64,000 nt of DNA, taken from assembly GCA_017303875.1 (NCBI GenBank), contig JAFLBP010000003.1, positions 1-64,000 on the forward strand, written 5' to 3'. Shown in pieces: positions 44,464-52,740 of this stretch. Within the stretch, counting starts at the first letter, position 1, and the number at the start of each line of letters is the position of its first letter. Below the pieces are notes generated by a model, which made no database searches, had not been told where the DNA came from, and saw nothing but the letters and a program-made list of their open reading frames with translations. Source of the stretch: Chitinophagales bacterium. GTDB taxonomy: Bacteria; Bacteroidota; Bacteroidia; Chitinophagales; Saprospiraceae. Both the position numbers and the translations under genes were made by a program.

Positions 44464-45264
44464 ATGAAAAAGACATTTTCCCTCCGACACGTGTTGCTTT
44501 TGGCGCTTCCACTTTTTGTAGCGGCCTGCCAGAAAGAAAACATAACTCAAACAACTAAAGGATTGCCCCGCCTCGAAGAAGCATGGGGCGCATACAACAC
44601 GCCAGTGGATGGCGCTGTCCGTATCGGCGGTTTTAAAGCCATGCAGACTGTGCCTTCAGGGGCGCACGATATAAGAGCGCGGTTTTGGAATGATCAGAAT
44701 AAGACGACATTTCTGGGCGACTTGACGCTTGACAGCCTGGTCTTGTCGCCTAATACCGAAGGCGTATACCAAAGTAATGAGTTTCAATTCGACGAAGTAA
44801 AAAGCCTTTACGGCAAAACCGTGAATATTCAGGTCAATGACAACTCCGGCAATCGCACTGTTGTATTACAGCAAGGCTTGTACGTGCCACAAGATCTGGT
44901 GGTGAGCAGTCCCCTGAAACAAAGTTCTTCGCAAGTATTACAACGCAACACGCCGGTACTCTGGAATCCGGATCCGCAAAATACGAAGGGGGTGTACATC
45001 CTGATCGAATTTGACCCGGAAGCTGAGGAAAATGCGGCCTTTAACAATGGCGTGCGCCGCTATGAATACAATTTGATCCAAACAGAAGACGATGGCGTCT
45101 TTACGCTTAGCCCTGACGACTTCAGCAATATTCCGGCCGGAGCGATTGTTGATCTTTGGGTGGGCCGGGGCAACTACCTCATCGCCGATGGCATTTCCGG
45201 TATTGATAAATACAAGCTGTACTCCTACTCCGTAGCGTACAACAATTTTACACTTGGCAACTAA
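44464..45264 (+). CDS. Lipoprotein of unknown function
   Basis: 266 residues. A clear lipoprotein signal peptide with lipobox VAAC (Cys22). The mature protein looks all-beta, with two Ig-like segments (about 50-140 and 155-265) and no catalytic motif. No family recognised. A terminator follows the stop. Confidence 0.65.
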   Translation: MKKTFSLRHVLLLALPLFVAACQKENITQTTKGLPRLEEAWGAYNTPVDGAVRIGGFKAMQTVPSGAHDIRARFWNDQNKTTFLGDLTLDSLVLSPNTEGVYQSNEFQFDEVKSLYGKTVNIQVNDNSGNRTVVLQQGLYVPQDLVVSSPLKQSSSQVLQRNTPVLWNPDPQNTKGVYILIEFDPEAEENAAFNNGVRRYEYNLIQTEDDGVFTLSPDDFSNIPAGAIVDLWVGRGNYLIADGISGIDKYKLYSYSVAYNNFTLGN

Positions 45265-45288
45265 GTAAGCCAATTAACCATATTTTTC

Positions 45289-45335
45289 AAACGTGCATTC
45301 GTGGCAACTTCGGCGCTGCGGATGCACGTTTTTTA
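45289..45335 (+). terminator. Rho-independent terminator
   Basis: AAACGTGCATTCG pairs with CGGATGCACGTTT (one G-U) around a loop of about 17 nt, followed by TTTT. It starts 24 bp after the lipoprotein gene. Confidence 0.75.
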
Positions 45336-45404
45336 TAATGTTGACATAGTTGCTCAGGACAAATTTTGGTAAGATATTTGCACATTCTTTCCAAACCGAT
45401 TGTT

Positions 45405-47162
45405 ATGAAAAAAACAAACCTTTTACTGCTGCTTTTGCCCTTTTTCTCATTGATACTCCGGGCGCAAACCCCTGTTGAAAACCTGCAAAACGGCGTGGAA
45501 ACCTACAATGCCCTGAAAGCTTATGCCGAAGGCTTCAAGCCGGAAACGGCCACTGAGGAAGTGATGACGGATATAAAAACGCGCCTCAACAAAGGCGTGG
45601 CCCTGCTCGATAAGGTGATTAAAGAAGGTACCGCCGAGCAAATTCGCACGGCGCGTTATTTCAAAACCATGTTCTACAACGAGCAGGCTTTTATGTTTGG
45701 CATGAAAGGCGACAACCGCCGGGCGCTGGAAGTGTACAAAACCATTGAAGCCGACATGAGCAACTACACCGAGGCGGATTTCCCCTTGCGCTATGTGTTT
45801 TTTGAAAAAAACTTTGTCATCAAATGGGAGAATTTCGGTGCAACGCAAGCTGAATTTCTGACCGGCCTCTCGGAAGTTTACTACAATATGTCGCAATACG
45901 AAGATGCGCTGCGCTTGGCGCGCAAAGCCCTCAAACACCCGAATATGGGCGAGTGGCTGCGCTACATCGCGCTCAATAAAACCCTGGATATTGCGGCAAA
46001 ACGCCCGGATTTGTTGCCGGAAAATGAAAAATTGGATATTGCGGTGCAAAGTATTTTTGCCTACGACAAACTCAGCGAAAGCAATAAAGAAACGGTAGCC
46101 AAAAACAACTACCCCAAATGCAAGCGCAGTATGAGCCTCCTGCTGGAAGATGTGCAGCGGAAAAACAATCGGGAAAGCGCTCTTCGTGCAGCCGAAGCGT
46201 TGCCGGTACTGAGCCGGTTAGAGGCAGGCAGTTTAACGGTATTGCAACTTTATGAGGCCTGTTATAAAAACGGCGTTCCCGGCGATATGGCTTTTGCCGA
46301 AAACGCCGATGCGTATGCCCGCAACATGCAAAGTGCCGATGCGGCACGCGCCAACTTCGTTGGTATCAGCGCGGTTGATCGGATCGCTGCCTTGAAAGCT
46401 TCCAACGATTGTGAAGGGCTGCGCCAGATTGCCGAACGCTACAACTTCTGGAAACAAAGCGCCAAAGTTCAGCAATACAACAAACAGGCCGATAAATGCC
46501 TCGAAGAACGCCAGGCAGCAGCCCGAAAAGCGGACAGAGCTGCCAAACGCTCGAACTCCGATTTTAACTTTTACGTAGGCGCCTACCTCTTCCCCTTGCT
46601 CAACAGCAACCCAAAACGCGACTATGGCGCTGCCGCCAATTTTGTGTTTAAAAAAGCAGCTATTGAAGTTTCCTATCTGAAAATTAATCAGAACAAGGAA
46701 AATACCTTCGATATGTGGGCGCGGGAAGTAGACGATGCCAAATGGGATAATCTCTCGCGTTGGGATGGTTTTTATGCCCACATACAACCCAAGTTTTTTA
46801 GTGACAAAACCACTTATTGGGGTTTTCTGGCCGGTTATGCGCAAAAGAATTTTGAGCCGACAACCGTTACCGCCATCAACGATGCCACTCAGGTTCCGCA
46901 AAGCGCCACCTTCGACCCCTCCGTTAAACAGTACATTGGTATGCTGAATATCGGCGTCATGGGACTTGGGAAAGGCGTAGGCATGGATCTATACATGGGT
47001 ATCGGCGCCAACTACAGCCAGTTTACCGACGGCGGCAGCATTGACCGCAACGTCTACACCATCACCGACAACCCCTTGCTCGAAAATCGCAAGGATGCTT
47101 ATTTCGGCCTGATTATGCGTTTCGGGATGACTGTCGGCCTGAACCTCGGCAAAGGCAGGTGA
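45405..47162 (+). CDS. Exported protein with helical repeats and a C-terminal beta-barrel-like domain
   Basis: 585 residues with a signal peptide (NLLLLLLPFFSLILRAQ). About residues 25-385 are helical and TPR-like (YNEQAFMFGMKGDNRRALEVYKTI, EDALRLARKALKHPNMGEW). The last 190 residues are strand-rich (NFYVGAYLFPLL, GMTVGLNLGKGR at the end) and could be an outer membrane barrel. No family recognised. The ATG at 45405 gives the signal peptide. The stop TGA is followed directly by family A units. Confidence 0.65.
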   Translation: MKKTNLLLLLLPFFSLILRAQTPVENLQNGVETYNALKAYAEGFKPETATEEVMTDIKTRLNKGVALLDKVIKEGTAEQIRTARYFKTMFYNEQAFMFGMKGDNRRALEVYKTIEADMSNYTEADFPLRYVFFEKNFVIKWENFGATQAEFLTGLSEVYYNMSQYEDALRLARKALKHPNMGEWLRYIALNKTLDIAAKRPDLLPENEKLDIAVQSIFAYDKLSESNKETVAKNNYPKCKRSMSLLLEDVQRKNNRESALRAAEALPVLSRLEAGSLTVLQLYEACYKNGVPGDMAFAENADAYARNMQSADAARANFVGISAVDRIAALKASNDCEGLRQIAERYNFWKQSAKVQQYNKQADKCLEERQAAARKADRAAKRSNSDFNFYVGAYLFPLLNSNPKRDYGAAANFVFKKAAIEVSYLKINQNKENTFDMWAREVDDAKWDNLSRWDGFYAHIQPKFFSDKTTYWGFLAGYAQKNFEPTTVTAINDATQVPQSATFDPSVKQYIGMLNIGVMGLGKGVGMDLYMGIGANYSQFTDGGSIDRNVYTITDNPLLENRKDAYFGLIMRFGMTVGLNLGKGR

Positions 47163-47322
47163 ATCAGTTATCAGTGATCAGTTATCAGTCAACAGTCAGC
47201 AGTTATCAGTCAGCAGTTAACTATTCACTGATAACTGATAACTGATAACTGCTGACTGTTGACTGATAACTGTTGACTGATAACTGCTCACTGCTCACTG
47301 TTGACTGATAACTGATAACTGA
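47163..47322. repeat. Family A palindromic array
   Basis: ATCAGTTATCAGTGATCAG and further units to about 47220, then inverted units (ACTGATAACTG, CTGTTGACTG) up to the stop of the fasciclin gene. It lies between convergent genes. Confidence 0.9.
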
Positions 47323-47871
47323 TTATTTCGGCAGCAGGACGTTGTCTACGGAGTGGATGACGCCGTTGGATTGGTACACATCATAGACGCTGATGTTGGC
47401 TGCATTGCCATTTTCGTCTTTGACCACGATGTTGTGCGCGCCATTCATCATAAAGGTAAGCGTGCCGCCGCTGACGGTTTTCAGGGAATTCTGGCCTTTT
47501 TTCAACATGGCGCTTAGTGCCTTGAAATCATAACGCCCGGAGACTACGTGGTAGGTCAACACTTTAGTCAGCGTAGCCTTGTTTTCGGGTTTGAGCAGCG
47601 TTTCTACCGTGCCGGCGGGCAGGTTTTCAAAGGCATCATTAACCGGCGCAAAAACCGTGAAAGGACCTTTGGTTTGGAGCGTTTCCACTAAACCGGCAGC
47701 TTTCACTGCGGCAACCAGGGTGGTATGCGCTTTAGAATTGACGGCATTTTCCACGATGTTTTTCTTCGGGTACATCGGTTCGCCACCTACTTGTACGGTT
47801 TGTGCATGGAGGCTGAAGGAGCCAAGGAGAAGGGCAAAAGAAAAGCTTGCGCTTTGGATAAGCGATTTCAT
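47323..47871 (-). CDS. Secreted fasciclin-domain protein
   Basis: 182 residues with a signal peptide (ends at SLHAQ). One FAS1 domain (about 45-182) with the two family boxes FTVFAPVNDAFENLP (box 1) and NGVIHSVDNVLLPK (box 2), plus LTYHVVSGRYD between them. Such proteins act in adhesion or the matrix. It may be moved in response to the respiration block nearby, but no shared signal was found. Confidence 0.88.
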   Translation of the reverse strand: MKSLIQSASFSFALLLGSFSLHAQTVQVGGEPMYPKKNIVENAVNSKAHTTLVAAVKAAGLVETLQTKGPFTVFAPVNDAFENLPAGTVETLLKPENKATLTKVLTYHVVSGRYDFKALSAMLKKGQNSLKTVSGGTLTFMMNGAHNIVVKDENGNAANISVYDVYQSNGVIHSVDNVLLPK

Positions 47872-48082
47872 TGTTGTGCTTAATTTAAAGTTTGGAAAAA
47901 ATTAATTACGCCGCAGCGTGTTGCATAATCTACGTGGCGTAGCTGTATTTTGGATTTCCCGATTATAAAAAATATTTGCCCCGCACAACAAGACAGGGTC
48001 TGATACTAAAATTTCAATACCAGTTTTTCAGGATCAAAAAGAACTCATCCTGATCTCATATGACAAAGACAAATACCACCGC

Positions 48083-48145
48083 AACTGCTCACTGCTGACT
48101 GCTCACTGTTGACTGATAACTGCTCACTGTTGACTGATAACTGAT
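48083..48145. repeat. Family A array downstream of the Usp gene
   Basis: Antisense-oriented units (AACTGCTCACTG, CTGACTGCTCACTG, TTGACTGATAACTG) that start at the base after the Usp stop when read on the minus strand. The region 47872-48082 shows nothing further. Confidence 0.85.
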
Positions 48146-49333
48146 TCACTCGGCGGCAGTATCTTCCAGGTGCAGTACCAGGATGGGTAAATGTGCGCCA
48201 GCCACGGCATCGGTCGTGACGCTGCGGTGCAGGAGATTTTCCCAGAAACGGCGCTGATGGGTAACAAAAACAAGGGCATCTACGCGGTGCGATACCGCGT
48301 AATCATAGAGCTGATCCACCACTTGCTCGCCGATAAGGTGCTGAAAATCAAAATTTTGCTCCGACCCAAAGAGCTTGCGGATATTGGCTACCTGAAGCTC
48401 CAGTCGTTCGGGATCTTCAAGTGTGGTACCGACATGGATAAAATGGATTTGACTACCAAAACGCTTGGCAAAGGCGCTGGTTTTGATCACATTCAGCGGG
48501 TTCAGTGAGTTAAAATCACAGGCATAGACTAAATTTTTAAAGCCATAAAACTCAGAATTAACCGGCACCACCAATACCGGGCAACGCGCGCTCTTCGATA
48601 CTTCTGTGCTGATAGACCCAAACAGGGTTTTGCCCGTTGCGTTTCGCCCCGTTGCTCCGATAATAATCAGGTCATAGTGCGATGAAATGCCGGTAATGGC
48701 CGCATCCGGAAAGCCGTAGATGACCTTGGAACTGACTTTGGGGCCGGTCAGGCGGTGCCTGGCATCGCCATTGTGTTCAGGATTAAAGAGCGTGCCCTCA
48801 ATAAAGTTATCCAGTTCAATCTGCATGGTCTTGTTGTACCCGGAAAGAAAGCCGGTAGCGGAGGCCCTCACGCCCTCAAAGATGCTGTCCATGGCATACA
48901 CGACATCCAGCTCACTGTCCAGTTCCTTTGCCATTGCATAGGCATAGCGCAAGGTACTGGCTGAGCCGGGACTCATATCTACGGGTGTCAGCAAATGCTT
49001 GAGCTGCCACAGTTTGACATGTTCGAGGTAGTGTTCTTCAAAGTATCGGATTAAAACGGAAATTTGCGGCACATTGCCCTCACAGAACACCTGGCCGTCT
49101 ATTTCCAGGGCAGGCAGCGCGCTTAGATTACGAGCCGCGATTTCTTCCGGAGCAAGCACTGCGGTGATGCGGTGTTTGACGGGGAATGCAAACAAAGCCG
49201 CACCGATATGTTCGTGCAGTAATGTCGTTTCTGAATCCCGGCTGCCGTAGATTCGTATTTCCACCGGCTTACAGTCGGCACAATCGCCACTAACAGTGGA
49301 AGTTTTGGGTAAATTTACAGCAACTTCTTTCAT
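48146..49333 (-). CDS. Fusion of a thioredoxin-like domain with two universal stress domains
   Basis: 395 residues in three parts. About residues 24-105 resemble a thioredoxin/glutaredoxin-like fold (VEIRIYGSRDSETT, then the cis-Pro strand LPALEIDGQVFCEG) preceded by a CADC pair at residues 18-21. Two Usp domains follow: about 108-255 (LKHLLTPVDMSPGSASTLRYA, DLIIIGATGRNATGKTLFGSISTEVSKSARCPVLVVP, with the ATP-binding G-2x-G-9x-G(S/T) pattern) and about 260-390 (NLVYACDFNS, DALVFVTHQRRFWENLLHRSVT, LPILVLHL), the second without the ATP motif. Tandem Usp genes are common at cbb3 oxidase loci; the N-terminal redox domain is less usual. Confidence 0.82.
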   Translation of the reverse strand: MKEVAVNLPKTSTVSGDCADCKPVEIRIYGSRDSETTLLHEHIGAALFAFPVKHRITAVLAPEEIAARNLSALPALEIDGQVFCEGNVPQISVLIRYFEEHYLEHVKLWQLKHLLTPVDMSPGSASTLRYAYAMAKELDSELDVVYAMDSIFEGVRASATGFLSGYNKTMQIELDNFIEGTLFNPEHNGDARHRLTGPKVSSKVIYGFPDAAITGISSHYDLIIIGATGRNATGKTLFGSISTEVSKSARCPVLVVPVNSEFYGFKNLVYACDFNSLNPLNVIKTSAFAKRFGSQIHFIHVGTTLEDPERLELQVANIRKLFGSEQNFDFQHLIGEQVVDQLYDYAVSHRVDALVFVTHQRRFWENLLHRSVTTDAVAGAHLPILVLHLEDTAAE

Positions 49334-49433
49334 AATAACAGATTATAAAGAAGCGGGGCACCGACATACCAGATGGGAGGCGCCCCACTTAAAAGAAGGT
49401 TAATTATCAGAGCAAAAGTTTCCGGGAAACAAA

Positions 49434-49895
49434 TCAGGCTTGTGTTTTTTCGTCATAAGCCTGATAGGATTCCTCCGGTTTCACCTCAAGCAATGCTTTC
49501 ATGATGTCGAATGGCGTGATCAAACCCACCAATTCACCATTTTTAATGACCGGCAGCGCGTGAAAGCGATTGAGTGTAAAAATCTCAAGTGCTACGTTGA
49601 TACGATCCTCCGGCTCCACCTTTCCGAGGCGTTTGGTCATGATTTCCTCGACTTTGGTGCGTTTAACGCGCAACTCACCGATCAATTTATCTTCGGTATT
49701 GAGTTTGCAGCCACCGAGAAAATGGTCGAAATCACTACGGCTGACCATCCCGACGATTTCGCGGAAGCGAACCACCGGAATATGGTGAAAAGCGTGCGTG
49801 TCAAAAATCTCTTTCACACGAACCAGCGAATCCTCCGGATTTACCGTAATAAGGTGTTCGCTCATAATGCTGGATACAGGTTTGAAAACTAGCAT
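49434..49895 (-). CDS. Two-CBS-domain protein
   Basis: 153 residues made of a CBS pair: SIMSEHLITVNPEDSLVRVKEIFDTHAFHHIPVV and EIMTKRLGKVEPEDRINVALEIFTLNRFHALPVI with GELVGLITPFDIMKALL. CBS pairs sense adenine nucleotides. No effector domain is attached. The start at 49895 (MLVFKPVSSIM) is preferred; a longer frame reaches 49931 across a TATCTTGT promoter-like element. It lies between the Usp gene and the regulator gene, both part of the same functional block. Confidence 0.85.
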   Translation of the reverse strand: MLVFKPVSSIMSEHLITVNPEDSLVRVKEIFDTHAFHHIPVVRFREIVGMVSRSDFDHFLGGCKLNTEDKLIGELRVKRTKVEEIMTKRLGKVEPEDRINVALEIFTLNRFHALPVIKNGELVGLITPFDIMKALLEVKPEESYQAYDEKTQA

Positions 49896-50052
49896 AACAA
49901 GATACAATTTTTGAGTGGTTGATTGCGGCATTAAAAACCGGGTTTAAAATTCATATTCCCGACCTCCAACGCACGATACAAAGTTCGTCCGGAATAGCCC
50001 TGCAACTAAATGACTGTGGTTAGTGAACTAAATGATACAAATCAAATACACG

Positions 50053-50075
50053 CTGACCTACATCGCTGTATATTT
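50053..50075 (+). promoter_or_regulatory. Promoter of the receiver-Crp regulator with a possible upstream site
   Basis: A perfect TAnnTTTG element (TATATTTG) at 50068-50075. Just before it TGACCTACATC (50053-50063) differs in one base from TGACCTGCATC inside the dyad upstream of ccoS at 57983-57999. Self-regulation is possible but unproven. Confidence 0.4.
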
Positions 50076-50132
50076 GTCACAGCAAATTTTCCCTCTTGTA
50101 AAAAGGAAACAATTTATCCTGTTGTTGCAATT

Positions 50133-51173
50133 ATGAAGCGAATACTCATCATCGAGGACAACACCGACGTACGCGAAAACCTCGCAGAAATTCTTACCCT
50201 TAGCGGTTATACCGTTGAAACAGCAAGTAATGGTAAGATTGGTGTTGAAATGGCCCTGCTGAACCCACCCGATCTTATCCTTTGCGATATTATGATGCCC
50301 GAATTAGACGGGTATGGCGTGCTGCACATCGTCAGTAGAAATGCCAAAACAGCCGATGTACCTTTCGTTTTCCTCACTGCCAAGGCTGAAAAAGAAGATT
50401 TCCGCAGGGGTATGTCGCTCGGCGCCGATGATTATATCACCAAACCTTTTGATGATACGGCGCTGCTGCAAACCATTGAAGCACGCTTGCAAAAAAGCGA
50501 ACGCCTGCGCGCTGCTTCTGCAAAATCCGGCGGTTCACTCGAACATTTTATAGATGAGGCCCGCGCGATGGAGGCCATCAAACACCTCTCTGAAAACCGG
50601 GAAGTACGCCATTACCGAAAAAAAGATATTATCTTTCGCGAAGGCGAACATCCACGCTGGCTCTACTACGTGGAAAGCGGTATGGTGAAAATTTTTAAAA
50701 CCAGCGATGACGGCCGCGAACTCATTATGAAAGTAGCACAAGCCGGCGACTTTTTGGGTTTTCTCGCCATGTTTAAAGAAGACGCATACCCGGAAAGCGC
50801 CGCCGCATTGGAAGATTGCTCCATCAAATTGGTACCAAAATCTGATTTTGCCGCACTTGTTTTCGGCAACCGCGACGTAAATGCCCGTTTCATAAAAATG
50901 CTCGCCAACCACGTTGCCGAACGCGAGCAACAACTCATCGAACTGGCCTACAACTCTGTGCGCAAACGCGTTGCCTCCAACCTCGTGCACCTGCACGAAC
51001 AAACCCAGGAACCCCTGCACCTGCTGCGCGAAGACCTGGCAGCATTAGCCGGCACAGCAAAGGAAACCCTGATCCGTACCCTCACCGATTTTAAAAACGA
51101 AGGCCTCATTGAAATCAATGACGGACAAATTGTTGTGCTTAAACCGGAACGACTCAAAGGAATGCCGAATTAA
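50133..51173 (+). CDS. Response-regulator receiver fused to a Crp/Fnr-type DNA-binding protein
   Basis: 346 residues. The receiver domain (1-120) has RILIIEDNTDVRENLAEIL, the phospho-acceptor Asp in LILCDIMMPELDG, the Thr of VFLTAKAE and the Lys of ITKPFDD. A cyclic-nucleotide-type beta-barrel follows (about 150-260, IIFREGEHPRWLYYVESGMVKIFK, VAQAGDFLGFLAMF), then a winged helix (DLAALAGTAKETLIRTLTDFKNEGLIEI). No histidine kinase is next to it and the barrel has no Fnr Cys cluster. Its position suggests control of the adjacent oxidase and stress genes. ATG 50133 is chosen because the frame before it is non-homologous. Confidence 0.9.
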   Translation: MKRILIIEDNTDVRENLAEILTLSGYTVETASNGKIGVEMALLNPPDLILCDIMMPELDGYGVLHIVSRNAKTADVPFVFLTAKAEKEDFRRGMSLGADDYITKPFDDTALLQTIEARLQKSERLRAASAKSGGSLEHFIDEARAMEAIKHLSENREVRHYRKKDIIFREGEHPRWLYYVESGMVKIFKTSDDGRELIMKVAQAGDFLGFLAMFKEDAYPESAAALEDCSIKLVPKSDFAALVFGNRDVNARFIKMLANHVAEREQQLIELAYNSVRKRVASNLVHLHEQTQEPLHLLREDLAALAGTAKETLIRTLTDFKNEGLIEINDGQIVVLKPERLKGMPN

Positions 51174-51201
51174 CCGCCAGCGTTCCTTTATTGCCCCAAT
51201 G

Positions 51202-51235
51202 AAAAGAGCCGTGCTGCACGCAGCACGGCTCTTTT
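51202..51235. terminator. Bidirectional terminator
   Basis: A perfect 15-bp stem (AAAAGAGCCGTGCTG with CAGCACGGCTCTTTT) with a CACG loop, ended by A and T runs on the two sides, between convergent genes. Confidence 0.9.
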
Positions 51236-51247
51236 TATTGGCTGGCC

Positions 51248-51937
51248 TTAGTGGCAGTCCAAATCCGCCGGCGGTACCGCCGACTCAAACAGGGAAAGAT
51301 CAAGGTGCAAGCCTCTTTGTAACAATAACAAGCCGGCTACTGCCAGTAATATTGGCTGAATGGTGCGAAAACGTGTTTTGAGCGCACGCCCCCACTGACG
51401 CCCCCAATAAGCGGTGGCAATCATCAGCGGGCTGGTTCCCAAACCAAAGACAATCATAAATAAGGCCCCCTCCATAGAGCCGACACTTGCAATGGCGCCG
51501 GCAAGCGCAGCGTACACTAAGCCACAGGGCAACAGCCCGTTTAACACGCCAAAAAGCAAGGAAGCTCCGTCGGGATGCCGGTGGATAAGCCGTCCCATGC
51601 CACTTTGTACCCAGGCGGTAATACGGCCGACACCGGGTAACAGTAAGGCCATTTGTTCAAATCGCCAGGCCCAAAAACCAGCAGCAATCATCATCACACC
51701 TGCAAAAACAGACAATCCCTTTTGCAGGCCGGCGAGGGCAATACCTTTGCCCAACAGGCCAAACAACAGGCCCAATAAGGCATACGTCAGGATGCGCCCC
51801 AACTGATATTGAATACTTTCCCACAAGGCACGGCCTTTATGCCCGCCCGCAGCATTGGGCAAAGAGAGCATGAGCGGGCCACACATGCCTACGCAGTGCA
51901 AACTGCCCGCCAAACCGAGTATAAATGCAGGTAACAC
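51248..51937 (-). CDS. SafE/UreH-like membrane protein of the cbb3 locus
   Basis: 229 residues with six or so membrane helices. The N-terminus MLPAFILGLAGSLHCVGMCGPLMLSLP with HCxGMCG is the hallmark of the SafE/UreH-like proteins that accompany cbb3 oxidase assembly genes; they may help copper or heme delivery. NGLLPCGLVYAALAGA is a second conserved block with Cys. It lies 8 bp after the ccoH gene and is the last gene of the oxidase cluster. Confidence 0.88.
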   Translation of the reverse strand: MLPAFILGLAGSLHCVGMCGPLMLSLPNAAGGHKGRALWESIQYQLGRILTYALLGLLFGLLGKGIALAGLQKGLSVFAGVMMIAAGFWAWRFEQMALLLPGVGRITAWVQSGMGRLIHRHPDGASLLFGVLNGLLPCGLVYAALAGAIASVGSMEGALFMIVFGLGTSPLMIATAYWGRQWGRALKTRFRTIQPILLAVAGLLLLQRGLHLDLSLFESAVPPADLDCH

Positions 51938-51945
51938 GATGAAAA

Positions 51946-52383
51946 TCAGGCGTTGGTAACCGTTACGAGCGATTCCATAAAATATGGCTTGCCATCGGCA
52001 TCATTCCAGGTAATTTCTACGTGCCATAAGCCGGGCGCCAGTCTGGAAGTCGGAATCTGAAGCTCGGTTTCGTTGCTGATATCCATGCGGATATCATCTT
52101 TTACCGTAGCCGAACGATACACCCAAACCTTACCACTGGCACGCATACCTTCCGGAAATTGTACCTGAATTTGCTTGTCGGCGTATTGAATTTTAGGTTG
52201 AACCGGCAAATCAACCGCATTTTGCTTGCGGTTCATCCGATCCTGATAGTCAATATCCAACTGATAATAGTCTTTAGCGACTAAACCCGGATCGTGACGG
52301 GTAGACATGATTACAAGCGTAACCATACTGATTGCAAAGGTGGCATACACCAAAGCGATGCCTGTTCCCCAATTGAATTTCAT
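51946..52383 (-). CDS. ccoH: FixH/CcoH family protein
   Basis: 145 residues. One N-terminal membrane helix (ALVYATFAISMVTLVIM) is followed by LVAKDYYQLDIDYQDRMNRKQNA, the FixH signature, and a periplasmic beta domain (LAPGLWHVEITWNDADGKPYF). The family is needed for assembly or stability of cbb3 oxidase. It is separated from ccoG by a 340-bp repeat array, yet is in the same orientation. Confidence 0.88.
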   Translation of the reverse strand: MKFNWGTGIALVYATFAISMVTLVIMSTRHDPGLVAKDYYQLDIDYQDRMNRKQNAVDLPVQPKIQYADKQIQVQFPEGMRASGKVWVYRSATVKDDIRMDISNETELQIPTSRLAPGLWHVEITWNDADGKPYFMESLVTVTNA

Positions 52384-52401
52384 AATAACAGGAGTTTTTT
52401 T

Positions 52402-52740
52402 CAGTTATCAGTGATCAGTCAACAGTTATCAGTCAACAGTTATCAGTCAACAGTTATCAGTCAACAGTTATCAGTCAACAGTTATCAGTTATCAGTGAGC
52501 AGTTATCAGTTATCAGTTATCAGTCAACAGTTATCAGTCAACAGTTATCAGTCAACAGTTATCAGTCAACAGTTATCAGTCAACAGTTATCAGTCAGCAG
52601 TGAGCAGTCAGCAGTGAGCAGTCAGCAGTTAACTATTCACTGATAACTGCTGACTGATAACTGCTGACTGATAACTGCTCACTGATAACTGCTCACTGAT
52701 AACTGATAACTGCTCACTGATAACTGATAACTGATATCAC
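52402..52740. repeat. Family A array, about 340 bp, the largest in the window
   Basis: About a dozen sense units (CAGTTATCAGTCAACAG, period 17) from 52402 to 52630, then inverted units to the stop codon of ccoG (52737-52739). It separates ccoH from ccoG. The forward part carries near-identical 17-bp repeats, so its length may vary between cells or assemblies. Confidence 0.93.

Noticed and set aside
52402..52740. Possible CRISPR array because of regular 17-bp repeats
   Set aside because: The units are contiguous, without unique spacers of 25-40 bp, and turn into inverted copies. No cas gene is in the window.
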